The notes: generated from the sequence alone by a model not told the origin. Positions 35,555 through 44,912 are shown, counted from the first letter of the stretch. The stretch: DNA of 64,000 nucleotides from Acetobacter sp. DsW_063 (GCF_002153745.1 NZ_JOPL01000020.1:1-64000); one strand, 5' to 3'. Program-made: numbers and translations.

Positions 35555-36556
35555 TCATAGTTTCGGGACGAGAACTGCTCGTGCGCCATGCCTTGTTTCA
35601 TAAGCCATGGCGTCTTCAATCTCATCAAAGCTGAATCTCTCGCCACATTGCGTTCTGAACAGCGGATCAATGATGATGCCTTCGAGATACGCCAGTGCGC
35701 CACGAAGCGCGCCTGCATCTTTGACCGTGACGCTGTTGAAATTGCTAAATCCTTTCATTTCCAGAGTCTTTGTTACAAAAAGCGCAGACGGAATCGAGAT
35801 AGGACTTGCTCCGCCAAGGAAGCCATAAAACGACACCGTAGATCCTGACGGCAACAGAGGAGCGATCCGATTTATCAACTCGCCCCCAACTCCGTCGAAG
35901 ACAGCCGTCGCGCCGAGCCGATCAGCAAGTGACGAAAAATGACGTTCAAAATCATTCGCCTTTGTACAGAGAACATGCTCTGCGCCTGATCTGCGCAGGA
36001 TTTCACCAGCCTGCTCAGAGCGCACAAGAGCCAGCACCGGAATCTGCTTTCTGCGAGCGATCGCCGAGATCGCCAGCCCCGTCGCAGACGCTCCCGCCGT
36101 TACGATAATGCCTCCGCGCTCCTCCGAAAGAGCCTCCTCCAGATACGCGTATCCTGTTATCGTATTGACCAAAGACCCCGAATAATCCTCGACCAAGACA
36201 GAATCGGGAAGAATGATGGCGCTGGTGCAGGGCACGACGGCTTGCTCAGACCATAACCCGACGATGTGCGGGCTTGACGTCAGCGACCGATAGAGCGCCA
36301 CGTTTTTTCCCAAGAACTCCGCTGGCACGCCGTTGCCGATTTCGCGCACCCTTCCTGAAGCGGAAGCTCCCCAGATTTCATTGAGACTGGTCTTCAAACC
36401 TGCGGCGATCGTCGGCCTTGAGAGAAAAGTTTTATCACCATGATTGATGGCGGCAGCGGCAATATCCACCAGAATATGGCCGTCAGGAGGCGACGTTGGC
36501 GATGGGACCTCGCGCACCTCAAGCTGCCGGGTTTTCGTTACGCAAATCGCCTTCAT
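35555..36556 (-). CDS. MDR-family zinc-less quinone oxidoreductase-like protein
   Basis: A 334-residue NADPH-dependent medium-chain reductase, from ATG 36556 (MKAICVTK...). An upstream in-frame ATG at 36631 would put the start inside the divergent promoter. The N-terminal GroES-like domain lacks the zinc ligands. The nucleotide-binding domain starts near residue 140 with IIVTAGASATGLAISAIARRKQIPVLALVRS, followed by AEHVLCTKANDF and AVFDGVGGELI. Such enzymes reduce quinones or activated double bonds. It is divergent from an HxlR-type regulator across about 105 bp, a common redox-sensing arrangement. Confidence 0.88.
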   Translation of the reverse strand: MKAICVTKTRQLEVREVPSPTSPPDGHILVDIAAAAINHGDKTFLSRPTIAAGLKTSLNEIWGASASGRVREIGNGVPAEFLGKNVALYRSLTSSPHIVGLWSEQAVVPCTSAIILPDSVLVEDYSGSLVNTITGYAYLEEALSEERGGIIVTAGASATGLAISAIARRKQIPVLALVRSEQAGEILRRSGAEHVLCTKANDFERHFSSLADRLGATAVFDGVGGELINRIAPLLPSGSTVSFYGFLGGASPISIPSALFVTKTLEMKGFSNFNSVTVKDAGALRGALAYLEGIIIDPLFRTQCGERFSFDEIEDAMAYETRHGARAVLVPKL

Positions 36557-36660
36557 CTTCGCATCCCCTTCGGTCGATTTTATGAAAATCGTCTTCCGGG
36601 ACAACGAAGTATGAACGCCAATTTTACACAAGTGCGGATATATTTGTTAGTGTCGGGACC

Positions 36661-37044
36661 ATGCAACTCACGACCCCATGCCCTGTCGCGTTTACGTCGA
36701 AAATATTAGGCGGACGATGGAAAGCTCGTATCGTATGGTCACTCATACGCGGCCAACCACTACGGTTCTCGGAAATACGAAGAGCATGCCCGCCGATCAG
36801 TGATCGTATTTTGACAAAAGAACTGCGTGAGCTGGAGGAGTGGGGGTTGCTGTCACGCATGGCATATCCCGTGATCCCTCCAAAGACGGAATACAGCCTC
36901 ACCAATCTGGGGGAAACGCTGCGACCCGTCATGCAGTCTATGGCTGAATGGGGACTTTCCCATCGCGACACCATCACAAGAGGATCTGGAGACGACGATC
37001 GAGGAGTTATGGTGAATGCATCAGATCAACCGGCCGCACGCTGA
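36661..37044 (+). CDS. HxlR-family transcriptional regulator
   Basis: A 127-residue winged-helix regulator: CPVAFTSKILGGRWKARIVWSLIRGQPLRFSEIRRACPPISDRILTKELRELEEWGLLSRMAYPVIPPKTEYSLTNLGETLRPVMQSMAEWG is the complete HxlR/DUF24 domain. The N-terminal Cys (CPV, residue 7) is the position used as a thiol sensor in related regulators such as YodB and QorR; a second Cys lies at 43. It probably controls the divergent quinone-oxidoreductase-like gene and itself. Confidence 0.93.
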   Translation: MQLTTPCPVAFTSKILGGRWKARIVWSLIRGQPLRFSEIRRACPPISDRILTKELRELEEWGLLSRMAYPVIPPKTEYSLTNLGETLRPVMQSMAEWGLSHRDTITRGSGDDDRGVMVNASDQPAAR

Positions 37045-37369
37045 GGAGAACACGAAAGAACCTGAGAGCTGTTATTTTCCTGAGGTAAACCGATCATCAC
37101 AACGCGATTCCGCGCATACAACCTTTTTTATTTTTATCAAAAGATTTTTCCTGTTTCCTTTTGCCGCTTTTCCTAATCTCATGAACTCACCCTACTTTTT
37201 CCTGCGTTCGTAAAAAGCAGCGATGACGACGAACCTCCTCCTCAGGATCGCTCAGAAAAAGCCACAAAAATCGACAAAGGCCTTTGCTAAAATAATTTTT
37301 CCAATTCTTGGACAATCACCTCAGTCAAAAAATACCGCCCGTCCAGATTACGGCGGCTCATAACTGCAC
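37045..37369. other. Intergenic region between hxlR-like gene and ssb
   Basis: About 325 nt, AT-rich around 37100-37210 and 37260-37300. No convincing gene. It includes the convergent ends of the HxlR gene and ssb. Confidence 0.45.
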
Positions 37370-37398
37370 AAAAAAGGGGCCACGTTTCCGCAGCCCCC
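37370..37398 (-). terminator. Putative terminator of ssb
   Basis: On the minus strand, GGGGC, a 12-nt loop, GCCCC, then TTTTTT, about 35 nt after the ssb stop codon. The stem is short but the U tract is clear. Confidence 0.6.
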
Positions 37399-37432
37399 GA
37401 AACACCCCAACAATATTTTCGGCCGCCGCTCC

Positions 37433-37990
37433 TCAGAACGGAATTTCGTCGTCCAGATCGCCGCCCGGCGCGTCCCATCCACCGCTGGAGGGAGCGCCGC
37501 CGCCGCGCGATCCACCGCCGCCAGGACCGCCGATCTGGCGCGGCGCGGCAGGGCTGCGGCTTCCACCGCCGCCATATCCACCGCCTCCGCCGCTACCGCC
37601 GCCGTAACCGCCCTCGTCGCCATCCCCATCGCCCGAACCGCGACCGTCAAGCAGCACCAGTTCGCCACGGAAGCGATCCAGCACGACCTCGGTCGTGTAG
37701 CGCTCCTGCCCTGACTGATCGGTCCATTTACGGGTTTGCAGCGTGCCTTCCAGATAGACCTTGCGGCCCTTCTTCAGGAACCGCTCGGCGACGTCGGCCA
37801 GACGCTCGTTGAAGACCACAACGCGGTGCCATTCCGTACGCTCGCGGCGCTCGCCGGAGGCGCGGTCGTTCCACGTCTCGCTGGTCGCGACCGACAACGA
37901 CACGATCTTCATGCCATTTTGGCTGGTGCGGGTCTCCGGGTCCTTGCCCAGATTGCCGACCAGAATCACCTTGTTGACGCTGCCTGCCAT
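37433..37990 (-). CDS. ssb: Single-stranded DNA-binding protein
   Basis: A 185-residue SSB that coats single-stranded DNA and recruits repair and replication proteins. I chose ATG 37990 ([19 protein letters not shown]...), since upstream residues of the frame are not family-like. The OB fold occupies about residues 1-115 ([18 protein letters not shown] through TTEVVLD). Residues 120-175 are a Gly-rich linker and the end DLDDEIPF is the acidic C-terminal tip that binds partners. It is divergent from eutB across about 175 bp. Confidence 0.97.
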   Translation of the reverse strand: MAGSVNKVILVGNLGKDPETRTSQNGMKIVSLSVATSETWNDRASGERRERTEWHRVVVFNERLADVAERFLKKGRKVYLEGTLQTRKWTDQSGQERYTTEVVLDRFRGELVLLDGRGSGDGDGDEGGYGGGSGGGGGYGGGGSRSPAAPRQIGGPGGGGSRGGGAPSSGGWDAPGGDLDDEIPF

Positions 37991-38167
37991 GGGCCGTCCC
38001 TTACGCTCTGCTATGTATCCGTTGCGCCTGCTGTACTGGAGGCGGAGGCGCCAGTCGAGCCTGAAGTCGCAACTGCGTGACATCGCGGGTCGCAGAATCG
38101 GCACGGCGTGATAACGTCGCACCCGAAACAATCAGGCATCGCCCCTGCGCCCGGACGAAAAACGGTC

Positions 38168-39562
38168 ATGACCTACCGCGCCGCACTTGATGGAACCAGC
38201 TACGCGTTCACAGACCTGAAGCGATTGCTCGCCTGCGCCTCCCCGGCGCGTTCCGGCGATCAACTCGCCGGGTTGTCAGCAGCCGACGATGTGGAACGGG
38301 TCGCTGCGCGTTACGCACTGGCGGATGTTCCGTTGACCGACTTTCTTGAAAACCCGCTGGTTCCGTACGAAACCGACGACGTGACGCGGTTGATCGTGGA
38401 CACACACGACCGCGCAGCCTTCACGCCCGTCGCACATATGACGGTCGGCGCCTTTCGCGACTGGCTCCTCGGTTACGACGCTGACGGCCCGACCCTCGCC
38501 GCGCTGGCGCCCGGCCTTACACCGGAGATGGTGGCTGCAGTCAGCAAATTGATGCGCAATCAGGACCTGATCACTGTCGCTCGCAAGGTCGAGGTGAAAA
38601 CCGCCTTTCGCAATACGCAGGGGCTGCGCGGTCGGCTCGGCTCGCGGTTACAGCCCAATCATCCGACGGACGACGTGCGCGGCATCGCGGTATCGATGCT
38701 CGACGGGCTGCTGATGGGCGTCGGAGACGCGGTAATCGGCATCAACCCCGCCAGCGACAGCCTGCCGGACATCAAAGTCCTTCTCGACATGGTTGACGGC
38801 GTGCGGGAGCGCTACGACATGCCGGTGCAAAGCTGCGTGCTCACACATGTCACCAACACCATCCGGCTGATGGAGCGCGGCGCGCCGGTCGATCTGGTCT
38901 TCCAGTCGATCGCCGGATCACAGGCCGCGAATACGGGCTTCGGGGTCACGCTCGACATCCTGCGCGAAGCGGACGACGCAGCGCGCTCGCTAGCGCGGGG
39001 GACGGTAGGCGACAACGCGCTCTACTTCGAAACCGGACAGGGCGCCGCTCTGTCCGCCAACGCGCATCACGGCGTCGACCAGCAAACCATGGAGGCCCGC
39101 GCTTACGCCGTCGCCCGCGCATTCCGTCCGTTGCTGGTGAATACCGTCGTCGGATTCATCGGCCCGGAATATCTCTACGACGGCAAACAGGTCATCCGCG
39201 CCGGGCTTGAAGATCATTTCTGCGCCAAGCTGCTTGGCGTGCCGATGGGTTGCGACGTCTGTTACACCAATCACACGATGGCTGATCAGGACGACATGGA
39301 CGACCTGATGATGCTTCTGACGGTGGCGGGCGTGAATTTTCTGATCGCAGTTCCAGGCTCTGACGACGTGATGCTGGGGTATCAGAGCCTGTCGTACCAT
39401 GACATCCTGACGCTCCGCTCCACCTTTGACCGCCCGCCCGCGCCGGAATTCGAGGCGTGGCTGCGTCGTCAGGACATGCTGACGGCGGAAGGCAGGATGC
39501 GCGTCTCCGCGCCGCAGCAGCTTGGCCGCGTGCTCGGCCCGACGGGAGGCCTCGTGGCATGA
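38168..39562 (+). CDS. eutB: Ethanolamine ammonia-lyase large subunit
   Basis: The catalytic subunit of the adenosylcobalamin-dependent enzyme that splits ethanolamine to acetaldehyde and ammonia. The 464-residue protein from ATG 38168 is standard. Characteristic stretches are FREADDAAR-like ILREADDAARSLARGT, KVEVKTAFRNTQGLRGRLGSRLQPNHPTDD, GDAVIGINPASDS, SIAGSQAANTGFGVTL, FETGQGAALSANAHHGVDQQT, and CDVCYTNHTMADQDDMD. Its stop overlaps the eutC start. No microcompartment or eutA reactivase gene is nearby, so this is the soluble, two-gene form. Adenosylcobalamin is finished by cobU/cobT/cobS products encoded about 9-12 kb away. Confidence 0.96.
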   Translation: MTYRAALDGTSYAFTDLKRLLACASPARSGDQLAGLSAADDVERVAARYALADVPLTDFLENPLVPYETDDVTRLIVDTHDRAAFTPVAHMTVGAFRDWLLGYDADGPTLAALAPGLTPEMVAAVSKLMRNQDLITVARKVEVKTAFRNTQGLRGRLGSRLQPNHPTDDVRGIAVSMLDGLLMGVGDAVIGINPASDSLPDIKVLLDMVDGVRERYDMPVQSCVLTHVTNTIRLMERGAPVDLVFQSIAGSQAANTGFGVTLDILREADDAARSLARGTVGDNALYFETGQGAALSANAHHGVDQQTMEARAYAVARAFRPLLVNTVVGFIGPEYLYDGKQVIRAGLEDHFCAKLLGVPMGCDVCYTNHTMADQDDMDDLMMLLTVAGVNFLIAVPGSDDVMLGYQSLSYHDILTLRSTFDRPPAPEFEAWLRRQDMLTAEGRMRVSAPQQLGRVLGPTGGLVA

Positions 39563-40299
39563 ACGATCGGACGCCGGAGCCAAGGGGCGTCGATCCGTGG
39601 GCCGATCTGCGGGATCTGACCATCGCCCGAGTGGGTCTCGGTCGATGCGGAGACGCTATCCCGGCTCGCGACGTGCTCGCATTTCAACTCGCCCACGCAC
39701 AGGCGCGCAACGCCGTCGGCGCGACGCTCGACGCCGCAACCCTTGGACTGGACAACGTTGTCGAGGTTCACAGTCGCGCGACAGACAGAGCGACCTTTCT
39801 CCAGCGGCCAGATCTCGGACGCCAACTGGCCGAAAAGGACGCCCCTCGTCTGCCGCCCGGCGCGTATGACGTCGTATTTGTCCTCGCCGACGGTCTCTCC
39901 GCAACCGCCGTCACGCGACAAGCCCCTGGCGTTCTCGCCGCCTGCCTCAAAGCATTGCCCGGCTGGAGCGTCGCTCCCGTCGTCGTCGCGCATCAGGCGC
40001 GCGTCGCACTGGGCGACGAGATCGGCGAAAGGCTCGCAGCCCGTTTCGTCGTCATTATGATTGGCGAGAGACCGGGGCTGAGCGTGGCCGACAGCCTCAG
40101 CCTCTACATCACGGCGAACCCGCGTCCGGGACGCGCGGATTCGGAACGGAACTGCATCTCCAACATCCAACCCCGAGGCGGCCTTTCGCCGGAGTCGGCG
40201 GCTGACAAACTCGCATGGTTGCTGCGTGAAGCGGTCAGGATCGGCGGCACAGGCGTAAATCTTAAAGACGACCCGAGCGCAGCCCTACCCTCTGCGTGA
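39559..40299 (+). CDS. eutC: Ethanolamine ammonia-lyase small subunit
   Basis: Partner of EutB that helps hold adenosylcobalamin. From ATG 39559, overlapping the eutB stop by 4 nt, it gives 246 residues. Family stretches include LRDLTIARVGLGRCGDAIPARDVLAFQLAHAQARNAV, VHSRATDRATFLQRPDLGRQL, YDVVFVLADGLSATAV, MIGERPGLSVADSLSLYITANPRPGRADSERNCISNIQPRGG and SPESAADKLAWLLREAVRIGGTGVNLKDD. The cobalamin lower-face contact in the GxD-like DGLSA region is retained. EutBC thus form a coupled two-gene operon. Confidence 0.96.
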   Translation: MNDRTPEPRGVDPWADLRDLTIARVGLGRCGDAIPARDVLAFQLAHAQARNAVGATLDAATLGLDNVVEVHSRATDRATFLQRPDLGRQLAEKDAPRLPPGAYDVVFVLADGLSATAVTRQAPGVLAACLKALPGWSVAPVVVAHQARVALGDEIGERLAARFVVIMIGERPGLSVADSLSLYITANPRPGRADSERNCISNIQPRGGLSPESAADKLAWLLREAVRIGGTGVNLKDDPSAALPSA

Positions 40300-40658
40300 A
40301 CGCCGCCCGCTGCATGAAAGCCGGTCAGAGGATTGCATCCCCGGTCAGGCGACGAACATGCGTGACATCCCGCGTCCCGTGGTTTTCGAAAATGAGCGAG
40401 GCGGACTCGGCCGGGCAAAAGCGCCCGCTCGCCGGAAACCGCCTCTTAAGGCTTAACGCTATAAAAACGTAACGTGACGCAGTTCGTCTTGAACCTGACC
40501 GACGCATTCGGCCTAATGTTTCAAACGCGACTTCAGACTTCAGGACGCACGCCGACCGCTCGCCCGCCTCCGCCCTGTCGACCGAAAAGACGCCAGCGTT
40601 TGGGAACGCCCGGCGCGGCAGCCCGTCCGGCAGGACAAAGGTTCGGAGAGAGTGACGC
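40300..40658. other. Intergenic region after eutC
   Basis: About 360 nt without a recognised gene. Weak overlapping open frames exist on both strands but show no family-like residues. Confidence 0.4.
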
Positions 40659-40985
40659 ATGATTTCTGAAGAACAACTGGAAGCTGCAGCCCGCTCTTAC
40701 TACGACTATTGCGAGGGATCTTGGGAAACCTTGAACCCGATGGCCCAGTCGCTCTACCGCACCCGTATGCGGCTGGCCCTGAACACGTTCGTGGCGACCC
40801 TCTGGCGCGATATAGCAAGCGCCCCGAAAGACGGGACGGCGGTGCTGCTGTTCAACCACATCGACGGGCGCGGCGATTATACATGGCTGGACCGCTGGGA
40901 CCCGGAATACGGCCGCTGGATTACTGCCCCGAAGGCGCGGGCCACCCACTGGATGCCCATTCCCCCCGCACCCGGCTCACGCTGA
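40659..40985 (+). CDS. Phage-type DUF551-like protein
   Basis: A 108-residue protein with WRDIASAPKDGTAVLLFNHIDGRGDYTWLDRWDPEYGRWITAPKARATHWMPIPPAPG (about residues 48-105), the W-x-x-I-x-x-A-P-K-D-G-T ... H-W-M-P-[IL]-P pattern of DUF551 and related short phage proteins of unknown role. GGAGAGAG lies 9 nt before the ATG. No other phage gene is adjacent, so it may be a domesticated leftover of a lost prophage. Confidence 0.75.
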   Translation: MISEEQLEAAARSYYDYCEGSWETLNPMAQSLYRTRMRLALNTFVATLWRDIASAPKDGTAVLLFNHIDGRGDYTWLDRWDPEYGRWITAPKARATHWMPIPPAPGSR

Positions 40986-41046
40986 TCATCGTCGTCACGC
41001 CGCGTTGCAGTTGACGGAAGTTACGAGTGGACGATGCTTCGCTGCG

Positions 41047-41517
41047 TTATTCCGCAGGCGCCATGGAGCGAATCAGATCGAGGACCCGTTTGCGAACGCC
41101 TTCATCGGGAATACGGTAATAGGCGCGCACCAGTTCGATGGTCTCTCGGCGATTCAGCACGCCGGAATCAACGCCGGTCGAACCGGCGCCGCCCGCAGGC
41201 GGGCCACCAAAACCCTGCTGCGCCTCAGCGAAACCAGCCACAAGACCGCCCCCCGCCACGGGACGAGCAGGCGGCGCATCTGCGTTCATGTCATCGAAGA
41301 AGAAGCCGATCGGCACATCGAGAACGTGAGCGATATCGTAGAGGCGAGACGCACTGACCCGGTTTGTGCCCCGCTCGTATTTCTGAATCTGCTGGAAGGT
41401 CAGCCCGATCGCCTCGCCCAGTTTTTCCTGCGACAAGCCAAGCAGCGTGCGACGCAAGCGGATACGCCCACCAACGTGAACGTCACGCTCCGTACTCCGC
41501 CCGGTTTCTTCTCCCAT
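41047..41517 (-). CDS. XRE-family transcriptional regulator
   Basis: A 156-residue regulator. The N-terminal HTH is GGRIRLRRTLLGLSQEKLGEAIGLTFQQIQKYERGTNRVSASRLYDIAHVLDVPIGFFFDDM (about residues 16-78), which is the short alphaproteobacterial type found beside lnt. A Gly/Ala-rich linker and a small helical end (RRETIELVRAYYRIPDEGVRKRVLDLIRSM) follow. It lies 92 nt downstream of lnt on the same strand. Its regulon is unknown. Confidence 0.9.
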   Translation of the reverse strand: MGEETGRSTERDVHVGGRIRLRRTLLGLSQEKLGEAIGLTFQQIQKYERGTNRVSASRLYDIAHVLDVPIGFFFDDMNADAPPARPVAGGGLVAGFAEAQQGFGGPPAGGAGSTGVDSGVLNRRETIELVRAYYRIPDEGVRKRVLDLIRSMAPAE

Positions 41518-41608
41518 CCCCGTTCAGCATCCTTAACTTCGACCGCACAGCGGCAAAACATTCAAACAGATGCTAATTTTACAACCAAAAGATGTGTTTG
41601 TTAACCGT

Positions 41609-43198
41609 TTATCGACTAATCGGCGGGAGGCGACGCCCAAAAACCGCAACGACGATCGTCAATACACAGAAAACCAGCGGTATCTCCTGCCCGAACCGCG
41701 CGAAAAAAGGTGGCGGCAAGGCGGGGGGTACGGCCCGGACCAGCACGCCCTCGCGTCCCCATTCCAGCCGCCCCATATCGTGACCGCGCGCGTCGTATAC
41801 GATGCTGACTCCAGTGTTCGCAGCACGTGCGACGGGCAATCCCTCCTCCACCGCACGCATCCTGACTGCCGCCAGATGCTGACGGGGGCCCGCGCTGTCG
41901 CCATACCAGGCGTCGTTCGTCACATTGACCAGCCAGTCCGGTCGATGGCGCCGGTCGACCACATGGCCGGAAAAAATGACCTCGTAGCACACCAGCGGAC
42001 CGACAGAGGCCAGCCCCGGCAAACGCCACGTCACGGGGCCCGGTCCCGGGGTCATGCCCCCGCCCGGCACAATCTGCAGGGGGATGAACGCCGGTTGATA
42101 CTCGCCGAACGGCACCAGCCGCGCCTTGTCGTAGGCGCCTTTCACCGCGCCGCTATCATCCAGAGCGATGACCGAGTTGCGCCAGTGCCCGTCGCTCGCC
42201 TGCCGCAGGGAGCCGATCATTCCCGCCGCCGCGCCGGTAGCCGCTCGCGCTACCATGGAACGCGCCACCGGTTCTTCCTCGAGTACGCCCGGAAACGCGG
42301 TCTCCGGCCAGACATAGACGACCGGGCGCGCGGGACCCTGGGCAGACGCCGCCTCAGCCACCGCCGCCTTCACGCCCTCCGAAGTCAGGCGCAGATAGCG
42401 CTCGAACACCGTCCGCACATCAGCGCGGCCGATCTTGTCCTTCTCCGCCACATTGCCCTGCGCCAGCACCACGATCGGCGACACACGCTCATCGGTCTTC
42501 ACGCCCGAGGCAACAGTCTCGAAACGCCAGGCGCCGACCGCGCCCCAAAGGAATAAGACGACGACGCCCAGAAGCGCTTCCCGACGTCCGAGCGGCATAA
42601 GCACAGCCAGCAGAACCGTCAGCAGCGTCAACCCGTCGACGCCGATCCACGCCGCAGGCTGGATCATCACATCGCCAAGAAAACCATGGAACGCCCAGTC
42701 GCTGCCCAGAGGGTTCCACGTGAATCCGCTGAAGAGGAACGCCCTCCCCATGTCACACAGCGTCCAAACCCCGGCGAATAACGCGCCACGCCGCCAGCCG
42801 CGCGGCGCGAGGCGCGACAGGGCTGCGGGCACGGCGGCGAACGGCGCCAGAATGACGGCGCAACCGGGGGCCGCCAGCGGCACGAACCACCAGAATTCAC
42901 TCGCACGAATGAGAATGGCGTTGGTCAGCCAGTATAGCCCCGCCGTATGCAGCCCCAGTCCGAAGGCGAACCCGGCCCATGCCGCCTGCCGCATGTCGCG
43001 CGCGCCATTGATCGCACGCATCAGCATCAGAAATGCGAACGGCAGCACAAATACGAGATGCGCGGGAGGAAAAGCCAAGGCGGCGACAGCGCCAGAGGCC
43101 GCCAACTTCAGAAACACGCCGGCTTTTGGAAGAAGGCGCTGCAAAAAACGCGGACGCCTCGCCCTAGACGAAAGCGTGTCCGCGATGGGGGCGTTCAT
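41609..43198 (-). CDS. lnt: Apolipoprotein N-acyltransferase
   Basis: An inner-membrane enzyme that adds the third acyl chain to lipoproteins. From the preferred ATG 43198 (an upstream ATG at 43243 is also possible) it has 529 residues: about seven N-terminal membrane helices, then a periplasmic nitrilase domain with the catalytic triad Glu299 (WPETAFPG), Lys358 (YDKARLVPFGEY) and Cys404 (VCYEVIF), and a last C-terminal helix. WLVNVTNDAWYGDSAGPRQHL is the conserved substrate-loop region. Complete. Confidence 0.95.
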   Translation of the reverse strand: MNAPIADTLSSRARRPRFLQRLLPKAGVFLKLAASGAVAALAFPPAHLVFVLPFAFLMLMRAINGARDMRQAAWAGFAFGLGLHTAGLYWLTNAILIRASEFWWFVPLAAPGCAVILAPFAAVPAALSRLAPRGWRRGALFAGVWTLCDMGRAFLFSGFTWNPLGSDWAFHGFLGDVMIQPAAWIGVDGLTLLTVLLAVLMPLGRREALLGVVVLFLWGAVGAWRFETVASGVKTDERVSPIVVLAQGNVAEKDKIGRADVRTVFERYLRLTSEGVKAAVAEAASAQGPARPVVYVWPETAFPGVLEEEPVARSMVARAATGAAAGMIGSLRQASDGHWRNSVIALDDSGAVKGAYDKARLVPFGEYQPAFIPLQIVPGGGMTPGPGPVTWRLPGLASVGPLVCYEVIFSGHVVDRRHRPDWLVNVTNDAWYGDSAGPRQHLAAVRMRAVEEGLPVARAANTGVSIVYDARGHDMGRLEWGREGVLVRAVPPALPPPFFARFGQEIPLVFCVLTIVVAVFGRRLPPISR

Positions 43199-43301
43199 GC
43201 AGCGATGCCAATCCTGAAAAAAGATGGACCGCACGCGGCCCATTCTGAATGAAGCGTTCGCCTAAACTCTTACGAACAACCCGCGAAGCGCCGGACTCGA
43301 C

Positions 43302-44150
43302 TTAGTCGAGCGCGTCGCGCAGCCGCCGCTCGTAATGCCGGTAGTACTTGTCGGCCATCAGCTCGCTTTTGACCAAGACCGCGACGTCGGTAGTGTTGAA
43401 CTGCGGGTCAACGACCGCCCCGTCCCCCACATAACCGCCCAGCCGCAGATACCCCTTGATCAAGGGCGGCAGCTTGGCGAGCGCGCTTCGCGTGTCGATG
43501 GTCAGCGGGTCGCGCCGGAGCATCTCCACGCGGCGCTCCGGCAGCGCGCGAACACGCAGCGCGGGCGGCGCCAGATGGTTCTGGTACAGATATGTCAGCT
43601 CTTCGCTCAGATCGTCCGGATTCGGGCTGGGCAAGCTCGCGCAGCCGAAGAGGACATCAATCTGATGCAGAAAGATATAATACGCAATGCCACGCCAGAG
43701 CAGCTGCATAGCCGCCCGCCCCCGATAACGCGCGTCAACGCAGGAGCGTCCGACTTCAAGCAGCCTTCCGGGAAATTCGGTCAACGGCGAGATATCGAAT
43801 TCGCTCTGGCTGTAGAAGCGTCCCAGTCTCGACGCCGCGTCTCCCTGCATCAGGCGATAGGTGCCGACAACGCCCTCCGGCCCTGAGGAAATCGCGTGAT
43901 CGATAACCAGCAGATGATCCGCATAATCATCGAATTCGTCGACGTCGCGCTTCAACCGTTGCGCCTGCGCGTCGGGATGGGCGCCCATTTCCTCGAAGAA
44001 CACGCGATAGCGCAGCGCCTGCGCCGCGTCTTTCTCCGCGTCCGTCGTGGCGATGCGCACACCGAGATTGCCGCCACGAAGCTCGTGGAACCCTGTGCGA
44101 TCAAGGTCCAGCGTGGAAAGTGTCGAACCTCTCGGCTTTTCAGCGCTCAT
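43302..44150 (-). CDS. olsB: OlsB-like ornithine N-acyltransferase
   Basis: A GNAT-type enzyme that would attach a 3-hydroxyacyl chain from ACP to ornithine, the first step in ornithine-lipid synthesis. The 282-residue protein shows VRIATTDAEKDAAQALRYRVFFEEMGA (about 30-56), VDEFDDYADHLLVID, VVGTYRLMQ, the SEFDISPLTEFPGRLLEVGRSCVDARYRGRAAMQLLWRGIAYYI acyltransferase core and DVLFGCASLPS, matching the OlsB/hemolysin-like family. Ornithine lipids replace phospholipids under phosphate limitation or acid stress. Its start overlaps the end of the fur gene (TGATG). olsA is not visible nearby. Confidence 0.88.
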   Translation of the reverse strand: MSAEKPRGSTLSTLDLDRTGFHELRGGNLGVRIATTDAEKDAAQALRYRVFFEEMGAHPDAQAQRLKRDVDEFDDYADHLLVIDHAISSGPEGVVGTYRLMQGDAASRLGRFYSQSEFDISPLTEFPGRLLEVGRSCVDARYRGRAAMQLLWRGIAYYIFLHQIDVLFGCASLPSPNPDDLSEELTYLYQNHLAPPALRVRALPERRVEMLRRDPLTIDTRSALAKLPPLIKGYLRLGGYVGDGAVVDPQFNTTDVAVLVKSELMADKYYRHYERRLRDALD

Positions 44151-44752
44151 CAGGCTTTTCCCCCGCCACGTGCGGCAGGCGTCTTGCGCTCGCGCCCCGC
44201 CGCGCCCGCCTTGTCGCTTGCTTTGCCCGCACCGGCGCTTTCCTGCGCGGGAACGCGTCGACCGAACAGCTCCATCCGCAACGAGACCAGGTCAAAGCCC
44301 AGACGCTCGGCGATGCGGCGCATCAGCGCCTCATGCTCTTCGTCCTCGAATTCGATCACCTTGCCGGTGTCAATGTCGATCAGATGGTAATGGCGACCAT
44401 GCTCGCTCGCCTCGTACCTCGCCCGGCCGCCACCAAAATCGCGGCGCTCAAGGATGCCCTTCTCTTCAAGAAGGCGAACGGTGCGATACACCGTCGCCAC
44501 CGAAATACGGGAGTCCAGAGCAGTCGCCCGGCGGTAAAGCTCCTCGACGTCCGGATGATCCTCTGCGTCCGACAAAACGCGTGCGATCACGCGACGCTGG
44601 CCGGTCATCTTCAGGCCGCGCTCAACGCACAGCCTGGCGATTCGAGATTCCTGTACAGACGTTGCGCTCGTCCCGTGGACGGGCGCGTCTTCCGATACGA
44701 TCGAACGTGCGTTCACGGCGCTTATCCTATCGCCGACCTGTTTGCGATCCAT
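44150..44752 (-). CDS. fur: Fur-family metal-responsive regulator
   Basis: A metal-sensing repressor, 200 residues from ATG 44752; the frame is open further upstream but those residues are not family-like. The DNA-binding domain is ARLCVERGLKMTGQRRVIARVLSDAEDHPDVEELYRRATALDSRISVATVYRTVRLLEEKGIL (about 38-100), followed by the metal-site stretch EASEHGRHYHLIDIDTGKVIEFEDEEHEAL. The C-terminal CxxC pair of E. coli Fur is absent, as in many alphaproteobacterial Fur/Mur proteins that sense iron or manganese. The tail is Ala/Gly/Lys-rich. It overlaps the olsB start. Confidence 0.92.
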   Translation of the reverse strand: MDRKQVGDRISAVNARSIVSEDAPVHGTSATSVQESRIARLCVERGLKMTGQRRVIARVLSDAEDHPDVEELYRRATALDSRISVATVYRTVRLLEEKGILERRDFGGGRARYEASEHGRHYHLIDIDTGKVIEFEDEEHEALMRRIAERLGFDLVSLRMELFGRRVPAQESAGAGKASDKAGAAGRERKTPAARGGGKA

Positions 44753-44912
44753 GAGCAAGTCGCGTAGCCGACTCAACCGAAGTTTGTCCACTGGTACATT
44801 ACCAAGACGCGCGTCCGCGCCATCGTCCGCCGTTCCCGTTTCAGCCCGCCTTCGACGAGGGCGAGCCTCTCGACACCTTGCCGAACCGGCGCCTTGCGCC
44901 CATTTTCTCGGC

